Shown: positions 51,128 to 60,923 of the stretch, one piece after another | Layout: every line of letters begins with the position of its first letter | How positions within the stretch are numbered: position 1 is the first letter of the stretch | Assembly: GCA_009823395.1 (NCBI GenBank) | Contig: CM020519.1 | Location: forward strand, 16,639,501-16,703,500 | Length of the DNA: 64,000 nt | Source of the DNA: Thamnaconus septentrionalis | Taxonomy: Eukaryota > Chordata > Actinopteri > Tetraodontiformes > Monacanthidae | Reading direction: 5' to 3' | Notes under the pieces: generated by a model | Database searches by the model: none | What the model saw: the letters and a program-made list of their open reading frames with translations, nothing else | Told to the model about the DNA's origin: nothing | Program-made: the position numbers and the translations under genes

Positions 51128-51222
51128 TTTATTTACTCAATTCATTATCCGCCTAGTCGTTTCATGATTTCTATGATCACTGATTAGTCGATAAATTAAA
51201 ATAGTCATTAGTTGCGACCCTA
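50827..51222. mobile_element. hAT-like MITE, 396 bp
   Basis: Inverted ends TAGGGACGCAA (left) and TTGCGACCCTA (right, one mismatch). Inside, GACGACCAAAATCGTTGACA near the left and TGATTAGTCGATAAATTA near the right are typical of a fish hAT MITE family. An A15 tract plus AT array is internal. No clear target duplication survives. Confidence 0.75.
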
Positions 51223-51429
51223 ACATGAACATTAGCAAATGAACAAGCAACAGCAGCACCTTAAATAAAGCTGTACCATATAAGGTGCTTCCTGTGATTA
51301 TACCATCTTCTTCCAATGTCCAAAATGAAAGGGACAACCCGAAGCATCATCATGCCACAATTAGCATTCCTTGCAACTGTGACAGACCGATGAAAGCGTC
51401 CACCATCTAAGTTTACCGCTTGGTAGAAA

Positions 51430-51560
51430 GCTCCGACTTCCGCGCTCCCCTTGTCACCCAGCGGACTACGGGCCGAGGAGCGTCAGGCTAGCGAGCGGGG
51501 CTGCCGCTATCTTTCCCTCCGACGCCGGGATCGCCCCCGTGTACATTAGCTCCTGCTGTT
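51430..51560. promoter_or_regulatory. CpG-rich block in lama2 intron 1
   Basis: GC-rich with many CpG dinucleotides (for example GCGGACTACGGGCCGAGGAG), about 2.3 kb inside intron 1 from exon 1. It is followed by a strongly pyrimidine-rich 450 bp and motifs TAATGAGCCTCTTAATGCAG (51811-51830). Regulatory role is inferred. Confidence 0.3.
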
Positions 51561-51956
51561 TGAGCGCCCTTGAACTCAGCGTCTCCGCTCCGACCCTCCC
51601 TAAACACCGTCTTCATCTTTCATCTCCCCCCTTCACCCTCTCTCCTCCCCTGCTGTCATTGATGCCTCTGACAATATCTCTTGAATACACCATCCAGTCC
51701 CTCTCTCCATTTCAACCCCGCCCTCCCCCACCTCCTCCCCTCCTCTGATTATCTCCGGGTGTCCCTCTGAGCTCCGTCGCTGATAGAGAGCACGGCTGGT
51801 TGACACGGCAGGTAATGAGCCTCTTAATGCAGATGGCCTCTCCTGCTCCCCTCCACTCGCTACCGCTCCCTCGCTCGCTCTTCTTCACCTCTCTCTCTTT
51901 CACACACAAACACGCACGGGGGCGCAAAGGAACCTACACCTCCTGACAGCACCTCA

Positions 51957-51989
51957 ACTCCTCCTCCTCCTCCTCCTCCTCCTCCTCCT
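51957..51989. repeat. (CTC)n trinucleotide repeat, 11 units
   Basis: CTC array, continued after a short break at 51995-52008. Confidence 0.95.
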
Positions 51990-53493
51990 CATGATCCTCC
52001 TCCTCCTCTCGGAGTTCTAAGGTACTCCTGGGTTAAACAATATCTGGAGCTGTTTTGGAGGGAGATAAAAGAGGAAGCGCTACGAGCCCCAGTTTCATCT
52101 CGCCTTTCAAACGACACTCTGCATCAGCCTCACTCCGAGGACGGCCACGCGCACGTGCGTGCAACAAAGTATGCGTAGAATCATATGTCCAACTGCATAT
52201 TTATCTGTCTCCGTGCGTTCATTCTCACTTCCATGCTCCCCAGCATCTCCACTGTCCAACACAAACAGCTGGAACTACGCGGTAAAAACCTGTTTCCTCT
52301 GAGATGTCACTCTCTACTGTTAAGGTTTTTGTTTTATCATCTCCGGAAAGCACTGCTTTGGGTGGGTGCTAATAAAAGAAATCTGCAACAACAAAAAAAA
52401 AAAATCTGAAATACTTACAAGAGTATTTCAAGCGATGATGCCGGTGGTATCTTTACATGCCGTTGTCCATAGTGTGAGCAGCACAAAGGTACAACATTCA
52501 TGACATGACAACCTCTCAATAAGCCAAGGTGCGACAGAGCGAACATCATCGATGTTGGAGACACAGAGGTTGGCCTTTATGCCAAGTTTGCAAGGTTTCT
52601 TTTAAAAGGTCTATTACTGTACCACATTCACACGTATCAAGTCCTCTTACGATAGTATGCACATCGAGTGCGAGTTTATTCTAAATGTGGGCTAAAAGAA
52701 CGCAGCAACACAACAACACGGCGCAACGACGCCTCTCATGTGCAAAGCATAACAGAAAATTAGCAGGAAGCTAAGATCAAGCTGGTGTATTTTTGGGAGG
52801 CATGATCAATAATGCAAAGCAGCTCCACTGAAGTTTGTGATGAAAGGGAGAGATGGAAAATGGGTTTTTATAAAGGACTTTTGACAGTGATGGCCATGAC
52901 TGAATATTGCATGCACATCTATTGTGGAAAGCCCTCAAAGTCAGTCAAATGCAGCAGTATGTAAAATGTTCTCCACCTGGACTGTGCAGTGGGTAGACGT
53001 CCTCTACGACAATAGGTGACTTAAATTTATGCTGTCTGTTCACATGATAACAGTGAGCAGTTGTCAGCGATGGGGGCATCTAAACGACTCCCATATGTTA
53101 CTGCTATGTCAGGGGCTATTTCTTTAAAGTTCAACCACTTGATTTACAAGTCTAAATATACACAGATGAGCTACAGCGAGGTGGCCAGTGAACATTGTCC
53201 TCTGCTTCTTCTTTGGAATCTTCACAACGAGCCACGTCTTGACCTACTTTGCACATTTCACACACACAACTAAGACCAGAAACCTCTTCCGACGTTTGTT
53301 AATTACAAATTACAAGCATTTTGGTCAACACTTTCAGCTCCTCCAAGCAGGTTTGTCGACTATCATTCAATCTCAAGGAGCCACTCTCAATTTTTTTTTT
53401 TTTTTCATTGATGCCTCTTTCACAGCGGTGCAAGAGAGTTTCCCATCAGCAAGCGCTCTGAGGGAGACTCTAACTCTAACAGAGGGCGGTCAG

Positions 53494-53501
53494 ATAAATA
53501 A

Positions 53502-53536
<35 letters not shown>

Positions 53537-53537
53537 A
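53494..53537. repeat. (AAAT)n tetranucleotide microsatellite
   Basis: AAAT array of about 11 units. Confidence 0.95.
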
Positions 53538-53733
53538 AAATACCCACACATTTCTTTTCATTGAGCTCGCATTAGTTTGTGGTGAATGCTGACTGATTGG
53601 CTTAACAACAGGAGAAACAGCAGCCCCGCCAGTTGAGCGACATCGGCTTTGGTTTCAGCTCCGAGGTGCCGTAAATGACTCCCGCGGTGCCGTAGATCGG
53701 TGTATCGACCGGCGGGCTCGTCTGTCACTCCCC

Positions 53734-53769
53734 GGGGGGGTTGGCAGGAGGGTAGGTGGGTAGGTGGGT
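53734..53769 (+). other. G-quadruplex motif beside the lama2 exon 1 donor
   Basis: Four runs of at least three G separated by 9, 5 and 5 bases, on the strand opposite the lama2 coding strand, about 32 bp inside intron 1. Confidence 0.5.
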
Positions 53770-53800
53770 GTGTGGTGGCGGTGGCGGGAGGGGGACTCAC

Positions 53801-53873
53801 CTCTCTGTTGGGCACCGCAGCATTGCCACAGCAACGCGGCGAGGAGCACGAGGCGCCCGGGTGGTCGCTCCAT
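53801..53873 (-). CDS. lama2: lama2 exon 1 (start codon and signal peptide)
   Basis: First coding exon of laminin subunit alpha 2, a secreted basement-membrane glycoprotein of muscle and nerve. Read on the minus strand it starts MERPPGRLVLLAALLWQCC, an Arg-containing n-region followed by a Leu/Ala core, with a likely signal-peptidase site after GA and before QQR. It ends in the first base of a Gly codon at a good donor (AGAG/GTGAGT). That phase fits exon 2, giving QQR-G-LFPAV, and human LAMA2 also has QQRGLFPAV here. A second in-frame ATG lies three codons upstream at 53882 (MKGMERPP). I chose 53873, but either start gives a working signal peptide. The exon sits in GC-rich, CpG-containing sequence. 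The signal peptide itself is not diagnostic; the assignment rests on phase, the QQRG join and position. Confidence 0.82.
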
Positions 53874-54337
53874 TCCTTTCATTTCCCCCCCCGCCAAGTT
53901 TCCAAACTTTTTAGGAGCTCCGCGGTAAGTCGTCTTCGGCGGCGGCCTCCCTCGCGCACCACTCGTAAGTGAAGGAGGGAAGGTACGCGTGCGGGGGGAA
54001 AGTGGGAGAAAGACTCGCGACCGCCGCTCCGCTTCACCCTCCCCCCCCTCCTCCTTCCCTCAAACTTTAGACGCGAGTGGGAGGTGGGGTGAGGTGGAGT
54101 GAGGTGGGGGCAGGGGGGTGGACTAATGGGAAACATATGGTCATCATTCCGACTAAACAGAAACTTTATTGTCATCGAGGAATGTTTGCAGAACGGCACG
54201 CTGGTGGACTCAGCGGGGGGGTGCAAAGGGGCCGATGACCCCCCTCTGGTGTTGAAATAAAAGAAAACCAGGTGAAAGCTGCCACCTTGTTGCCCCCTTC
54301 ACCTTGTCTGTGACACGTGACAGTGCGCCCTCCTTGG

Positions 54338-54422
54338 CAGTGGCGGAGCCAGAAATCTTTCCTTAGGGTTGGGGGGGGGTAACAGTGGCAATAAGTAGAC
54401 AGCTGAAATCTCGACATGGCTG

Positions 54423-54489
<67 letters not shown>

Positions 54490-54810
54490 GTTATTTATTA
54501 AATGTTTTCAGCGTGACCTAATAACAATATAGCCTATGAATTAGAGAACAGGATATCTTCACTGTTGTTGATATTAATAATAAACCTATATGAGCTTGTT
54601 CCTTCTGTCCAAGGGTCAGAGTTAGTGTGGCATTAAAATTATTCTTTGAGTTTCTTCTTTCCCCAAGAACAAAATCCAGGCCAATCATCAATTCAGATAT
54701 ACACGTTTAAAGAAAAAAAAAAAAACACTCTCCATCAATCAGCAAAGATATGACTGGACATCCTGTCGTAGTATGGAAGTGAAAGCCCTTTTGATGTAGC
54801 TCCGCCCCTG
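54338..54810. mobile_element. hAT-like MITE, 473 bp, containing (TTA)n
   Basis: Left end CAGTGGCGGAGCCAG, right end TAGCTCCGCCCCTG (inverted with mismatches), flanked by CTCCTTGG (54330-54337) and CTGCTTGG (54811-54818), an 8-bp duplication with one change. A (TTA)n array of about 22 units at 54425-54489 lies inside. Inserted about 0.5 kb upstream of lama2 exon 1. Confidence 0.82.
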
Positions 54811-55084
54811 CTGCTTGGTGGCCATCCTGTGGTGCCCTGTTATTGAAGAAAAAAAAAGCAGAGCAACGCCATGCCCAGTTCCCCTTATGCTTTTGGAATG
54901 AGATTAGATTAAACATGTTGAATCTGGTGTGGCAGGAGTGGATTGAATTAGAATGAAACGGTTCCCTACTTATAGGATTTATTTTATAGATACATTTGGA
55001 AAAAAGTTCATCGAGAATATTTTGAAAGGGAATGGCCTTCTAGAAAGAACTTTGAAAGTGATTTTTTTGAGCTTTCTATCTATC

Positions 55085-55127
55085 ATTAACCTTGTTAATG
55101 TCACAATGTGACATTAACAAGGTTAAT
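55085..55127. repeat. perfect 20-bp inverted repeat with 3-base loop
   Basis: Arms ATTAACCTTGTTAATGTCAC and its exact complement, separated by AAT. AT-rich; no following T run that would suggest an RNA polymerase III terminator. Confidence 0.95.
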
Positions 55128-56092
55128 ATCAGGAGTGTCATGCATGCAAACTTTGTCACTATTAAACTGCTGTGACTGAAAAATTATGTTGGGACACTTT
55201 CAAGCAATGTAAACATGTTATCATCACAAATATTCTTGAGGCATTTGATAGAACTGCAAGAAGAATGCAAATAGAAAGAACCCAAAGGAGAAAAGTAATG
55301 GACAGAAGTAAAGTGAGGTCAACAAAAATTCCAATGATCCAGATGTGTTCACAAACTTACACAACTGTTGTAGGGCTCCTCCTGCTGCCCTGTGCAACTC
55401 ACCACACTCTGAGACAGCATTAAAGCAGTTGCACTGTGCGGTGAGTTGACATAAACATGCGTGACAGTGTGGTCAGTAGATGTGAAACAAGTAGAATAAT
55501 GACGGGAAAAAAACTTCATCTGTGTTAACAGGACTAGTGGTGTAAGTCTTTAAAAAGATATATTTAAATGTAAAACTAGTTTAATGTAGTGGAGAAAAAA
55601 GAAAAGATGACTGAGAAAAATGTATACACAGTAATTTGTTTTTATTAAATCATAACCTTTTAAGTCTGCTTGTTAAAAGTTTTCTTATTGCAGTAATGTA
55701 ATAGATTGCGAGTTGGAAATCAATAACCTTTTATTTTTCTCAAGAAAGTAAACTTAACTTAAAATAAAGCAAAGTGTTTTGGTTGTTGTTTTTCTCATCC
55801 TCCACTTTTTTTTTGTTGCAGAGCTGGAATACACTTCACCTCTCTTCTACTGACAACACAGGCATATTATAATGTTACAGCTCAAGCTCAAAGCCTGTCA
55901 GTCACTGAATAAACCTATGAGTGGGTGCAGTTAGTGACCATATCCGTTTGTCTTGTTTTTGTTTTTTTTTGGAATTGGAATGTATTTTGGTCAGAACTTG
56001 TGTCTGGTTGTGTGCCCCGTGTCAGTCTGTGTCTGCTGCTAGTTCCTCTTCCAGAGGCAGAGAGCCTGGCTGTGCCCACACTGAGGCTGAAG

Positions 56093-56196
56093 ATGGACTC
56101 TCTTCTCAGGGCTCGGAGTTCTGGGCAGCCCCTCAATGGCTCTGGCTCCCTGTGGGGATGGTTATCAACGAGGCTGCGTCTGGACTGGTCAACGAG
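56093..56196 (+). CDS. SLC32-family transporter-like gene, exon 1 (predicted start)
   Basis: Proposed first coding exon. The ATG at 56093 has A at -3 and G at +4 (strong Kozak) and is the first in-frame ATG. It encodes MDSLLRARSSGQPLNGSG ... STRLRLDWST plus two bases, ending ACGAG/GTTGGT. The two leftover bases AG join the first base (G) of the exon at 56876 to make Arg, giving DWST-R-FFEQDEEM. The start resembles the N-terminus of VIAAT/VGAT (MATLLRSKLSN) in position and basic character. This exon is inferred from phase and weak similarity; no transcript supports it. An upstream 5'UTR exon is possible, since pyrimidine-rich acceptor-like sequence precedes it near 56053. Confidence 0.62.
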
Positions 56197-56875
56197 GTTG
56201 GTGATTTTTCTGTTTCCATTGTAAACAGCAGGCGATTCATTTTCTGAGTTCTCTTCATAATATATATAGAAATGGATTGGATTTTTTTTTTAATTATTCC
56301 TACAGCTGCTAATTGCTTTAAATCAGAAATAATGTATTTTAAAACTATTTTCATGAATTGTTATGACTGAGAGAGACTGGCACGCCTGCCATTGAGAACA
56401 AACCCATTGGTCTGACCTGGCACTTGTCATATACTCCTTTACCAGAACAGCTGGATGTGCTGTGTCAATGGCAGGGGTTCCATTCTCCCCATTAAAAGCC
56501 AATGAATTGGAAAAGGGATTTTAAATTTTTACGGTGCTGGGGAACATTTGATATACAGTAGCACAGTACAGTGAGCAGCATATGGAAGGTTTGCAATGTG
56601 AATGTATTACATTGTTGGATTTATTACTTGTGTAGGTTATATGCACATTTTGCTGTTTTATTCACTTAACTGTTTGGCCTTGAAGCATTTTACCAGTAAA
56701 TAAAAAAAAAATGTTTTTCTGTTTATCTGCAGTTTTTTTCTCTGAGACCTTTTGAACCTACATTTTCAGCTAGATGCAACATTATAGATGTTCTCTGAGG
56801 AACTGAAGGCTTTCCTTCCGTGAGCCTGCTTAAAATCAGTTTTTTAAAAAAGCTGGTCATGTATTTGTGCTGCAG
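56197..56875 (+). other. SLC32-like gene intron 1
   Basis: 679-bp intron inferred from matched phases; no repeat family or other feature recognised. Confidence 0.55.
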
Positions 56876-57527
56876 GTTCTTTGAGCAGGATGAAGAGATG
56901 TTGATTCTGACCCAGAGCGACGAGATAAGCAGAACCTACACCGAGGACCAGGGACTGCCAGTCCACGTCCACGCCACTAGAAATGCAATAGGTGGCGCCA
57001 CGAAAACCCGACCGTCACCACCAGAGCGAATCGATCCCGCTGCGAGGGAGAGAGCCACCCCTAATCTGACCATCGGCGCTTCATGGCAGGACAGTCAAAC
57101 CTTCAAGGAAACCAGGGCCACCGTTATCTCCTCGGGGCCCAGCACCATCACCATCACCTCAGCGCTTCCACCTGCAGATTGGCTCAATAGCGGCAGGAGT
57201 TATTGCATAGAGAGGAGGTGCGGCGAGTCGGAGGGCGATGGAGCAGAGAATCCGCATTTTAGCCAAGAGCAGGGGAGGAAAAATAAAAGGAAAAGAGCCC
57301 ACCGCCTGGCAGGGCCGCTCCAAGATAATATGCAAAACAAGGGTTTTCCGGGATACGAGGGAGGAGGCGAAGGAGACGAAGAGGAGGGTTCCTCTCAGTC
57401 CTGCACCGGCTTAGAGGAGGAGAGAACAGGGACGACCTTGGCTAATCCGGCTCAGAGTCCAAGTGGAAAACCCCCCAACACCATCAGCGCCTGGGAGGCT
57501 GGCTGGAATGTCACCAATGCCATACAG
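56876..57527 (+). CDS. SLC32-family transporter-like gene, exon 2 (long cytosolic N-terminus)
   Basis: A 652-nt exon with acceptor GTGCTGCAG/GTTC and donor ATACAG/GTCAGA; it starts after two bases of a split Arg codon and ends in phase 0. It encodes a hydrophilic region: FFEQDEEMLIL, a Ser/Thr-rich stretch, a basic patch GRKNKRKRAHR, an acidic Gly/Glu patch GGGEGDEEEG, and finally AWEAGWNVTNAIQ. That last motif is diagnostic of the SLC32 vesicular inhibitory amino acid transporters (H+-coupled GABA/glycine loading into synaptic vesicles) and marks the start of membrane segment 1. About 250 residues precede the membrane domain, roughly twice canonical VIAAT. An open frame continues past 57527 to 57884, but that part is intronic with a long poly-T. 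Substrate is unknown. Confidence 0.85.
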
Positions 57528-57654
57528 GTCAGAAACCCTTTTCCCCCGCTCTTAAGAAAGGAAGAAGACGTAGACAAAAGAATAATAAATCCAGCGCCTC
57601 ATATTTTAGTCGGAAAGGATCAACCATTTTACTCCATTATTCATGAGATGAGAT

Positions 57655-57680
57655 TTTTTTTTTTTTTTTTTTTTTTTTTT
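57655..57680. repeat. poly-T tract
   Basis: About 26 consecutive T just inside intron 2. Confidence 0.95.
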
Positions 57681-60600
57681 CCCAAGCGGCTGCTTTATTG
57701 TGTGGTTCTGGCGGATGACCTCTCACCCTTGATTTCTAGTTCTGGTTCTTTTTGGTTTCTGCCTTATGAAAAGGCCGTTGTTTTTTTTTTTAACCCCGCC
57801 GCCGTTGACTCTGTGTCTGCCCTCAGCGGAACGGTCGGCGACAGAAGCACAATCTGGGTCTGCTCGACGTGCAAAGTGGCCTGAGATAAGTGGCGAAGGT
57901 GATGCACGACCCAGGCCGCTTTGATTTCATTCCATTTGAAACGGTGTGCAGATACAGGTGCAGATATGAAATTTGATTAGCTAATACCATTTAGTGTTCC
58001 ACTGAGTGTTATTGGAGATTTTCCAGTGCCGGCAGGCACAGCCGCAGCATCTGGAACATCTGGATGAAAACACCATGGGTTGATGTGTTGTTTTTTTTCC
58101 ACTTGCACCACAGACCTGTGCCGTGAGATCATTTTGGTTTGTGTCAGATTGTTTGCATAACTCATATGCACGATATAAGCAACGTTCTTAATGGCCTTCA
58201 TGTAACGCAAATGGCACGAGTCAGAAAGTGATTTCAAATTTCAAAAGTACACAAGTCAAAATGTTATTGTCCATGCAAATTAGTGAGTTTAGAATGTATG
58301 TATTATATCGCCGTTCTTATTACACATGTTTTAAATTTAATATATTATTTATTGTTTTCTTACTTCAAGTCCGTCAAGTTCCGTTGAGAGCGTTTTGTGT
58401 TTTTCCTGTGGACCAAGACGCACAAAAGCAGCATCTTTATTGACTTGACCTGAGCACGGCAAACGGCATCGGTGTAAACAACCCAGTGTTAACAAATGCT
58501 TGCTGCGCGTGAAAAGAAATAAAAAAAAACAACAACACAATTTGTTTACTAATATTCATCCATCCTCATTTCTATACATCCATTTTTCGTCACAGACCTT
58601 GAGTTCCGGCCTTTCGCTTTAGCCATGAGCAGTGATGAACGCTCACATTCACACAGTTGTGTAACTCAGAGAACTTCTGGGTCAGGTGAGCTCCTGAAGG
58701 CAGCATCGGGGAGAAGACATAAGTCCGTGCAGAAAGACCTGAGTTGAAGTCGATCCTGTGAGGCCACAGATGTAGTTGGTAACAGAGAGACCGCCTTTTT
58801 AAGCCATTAGCCGTGCAAACTTCAGCCACATCGCACTCGGCGCATTTCTGCGTCCTTGCCAAGACGCAAACCCCTCACGGTATCTTGTGTGTCTCCGAGC
58901 AAACGCTCCGTGTGTGTGTGTGCGTGTGTGTCCTTATTGAGCATCTGCCTGATTAATTAACGACAGTACAGTACGCGGGAACGCATTTAACGAATGCAAC
59001 CTCAGTGTTGCTCCGTCGGGGGAAAAAAAACCTCACCGGCGGACAAATAAAGAGATTCCGCTGGGAGTTGAGATGAGGTTCTCATTGAACGCTTTTGCAT
59101 CAGAGCGCTGTAAACACGCAGGTTTTTGCCTTCCGAGATGCCGTGCCAGCGTCGTTATAAAGCAAACAAACACACACACGGACACACAGAAAATGACAAA
59201 GTACATAAACAAATATTTAATGTGCTGGGTTTACTAATGCTAGTCTCTCTATCTGAGTGCCAGAGCGTTCCACTTTTCATCAGAGACCCTGTTTCTGTGT
59301 CAGGCCAGGCTGAGAAACTGCCTCGGATGAATCTTATCACTGATTAAAACTGCCAATTTGCGTCCGCGACGTCTCCCCTACCCCCCGTAACCTCGTCCTC
59401 AAAACCAAGCTGCCATTTAAAGGGCTTATTTTTTGACTTTATTTTACTGCATGTTTTTGTTTTTTGCTTTAAAAAAAAACCAACCCCAACCTCTCTTCCT
59501 GGGACTGTGTGTTTAGCGCTGTTTTTAGGTTATCCGTTACCTGCAGCACACTGTAGTCAGGAACCTGAACCAAACGGATTGCGCTCTCCCTTTTCGTTAA
59601 ATTCTCCAGGCATCAGACCAACGTTCTCAGCCTGTCTTATATTAAACCCATTAGCTTTTCCTCCATTTCCTCCGCCAGCGGTTTTACATATTACATCTTA
59701 TTCCCTGTCATCAGTTTTTAAGGTTTTTGGGTGCTTTGATTATTCTAATGACAGTGCTCGTGATAATGTACAACATGCCTCAATTTTAAGGGCTCCAACA
59801 TTTGAAAAAATTTATGTCACATTTCTCCATGCTACTGACTCCATCTGCCGCGTTAACGTTTTATTGCGTAGTTTGCCTTCCAGCGCTCACAAATACGCAT
59901 CATTTTTGATGACAGGAAAGATCGTTAATTGTCAGATATCCAGAATTTGCGCGTTTTTAAGGGCAAAAATAAATCAGAGTGTAGAATAATTTGCAGTATC
60001 TTCTTTCCTTGCCTTTGTTTCGGTAGTGTGACAGAGGCAACAGCTAAAGCAGTCCATTAAAGTGCTTTTAAGACTGTTTTTTGCGGGGGGGAGAGGAATA
60101 TCCTGTCATTTCTAATCTTCTTCACATAAGCAGCCTATTCTTTTTTCCCCCTCACCTAATGGATCTCAAAATCATCCCTTTGCTTGAGGCAACACCAAAA
60201 GCTTCACGATCCACTTGCATGAATTCTTTAAAATCTCAATCTGTTTAAATACACAACCAAAAGGAAAAAAAGCAGGAAGATCAACTGAACCGTCCACAAT
60301 AACAATAACAATGATAATCATAATAATAATAATTCAGACACGAATGCCAGCGAGCCACCAGATCTCATCACCATGTGCAAAAAGAACAGCAGTTTTATCT
60401 CCCATCAAGGCTAAGAAGAAAATATGCATTTTCCGGTGGTGGTTTATTGATGCCAATATAACTGACTGTCTGCCAGCTTAATAAAGGTTTTATTAGAGAG
60501 CATATTCACTGCCAAAAATGCAAAAACCCAAGCTTGAGCTCTCACAGCTTCCGCCTTGGGAATATTATGAAACTCAGTTTTTCATTCCAACCTGACTGTT

Positions 60601-60808
60601 AATGAGGCGGCTCCAGTTTGTGTGTCTTCATCACAGTTTACAGACGCAGAACCGATATCAATATTGTTTGCGATGGTTTTCTGTATTTGACTGGCTAGAA
60701 AAAACAAGTGCCAAATTTGAAATGTATTTGTTTTTTCCCTTCTTTTTGTTTATTGAAAATGAATAATTTCTATGTTTCGGAACAATTGCATCCATCCGTC
60801 TATTTTCA

Positions 60809-60923
60809 ATACCCGCATCTTCCTGAACTCAGGGTTGTGGGGGTCTGCTGGAGCCTCTCCCAGCTGTCATAGGGCAAAGGCAGGGTGACAAGCTGGACTA
60901 GCCGCCAGCTCATCGCAGGGCCA
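60809..60923 (-). mobile_element. SINE 3'-tail fragment
   Basis: Reverse complement matches the SINE tail (GGTCTGCTGGAGCC, CAGGGTGACA, CATCGCAGGGCCAC on the plus strand). Truncated within a few bases of the 5' point seen at 2548 and 42776. No target duplication recognised. Confidence 0.8.

Larger units (their letters stand above)
17077..53800 (-). other. lama2 intron 1 (36.7 kb)
   Basis: Large first intron with no recognisable coding exon on either strand. It carries the mobile elements, microsatellites and candidate regulatory sites listed separately. Long stretches such as 18.3-21.1 kb, 25-28.1 kb, 31.7-37.2 kb, 38.7-40.8 kb, 43.3-46.3 kb and 52.1-53.5 kb show only isolated simple repeats. 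Large first introns in such genes often hold enhancers, but none is proven here. Confidence 0.85.
53874..56092. other. intergenic region between divergent lama2 and SLC32-like gene
   Basis: The 2.2 kb between the two predicted start codons should contain both promoters and 5'UTRs. The lama2 side is CpG-rich (53.87-54.0 kb) with a G-rich tract at 54079-54121. Then follow an hAT-like MITE with a TTA array, a perfect hairpin at 55085-55127 and AT-rich sequence. No clear TATA box could be assigned for either gene. Confidence 0.6.

Noticed and set aside
57528..57884. Extension of the SLC32-like exon 2 frame past the donor
   Set aside because: It crosses a consensus GTCAGA donor and a 26-base poly-T, and the family sequence resumes only at 63693 in the correct phase.
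59507..59989. 160-codon plus-strand ORF in the SLC32-like gene intron 2
   Set aside because: No recognisable domain, no splice support, and low-complexity Pro/Phe content; kept only as a short shared-word observation.
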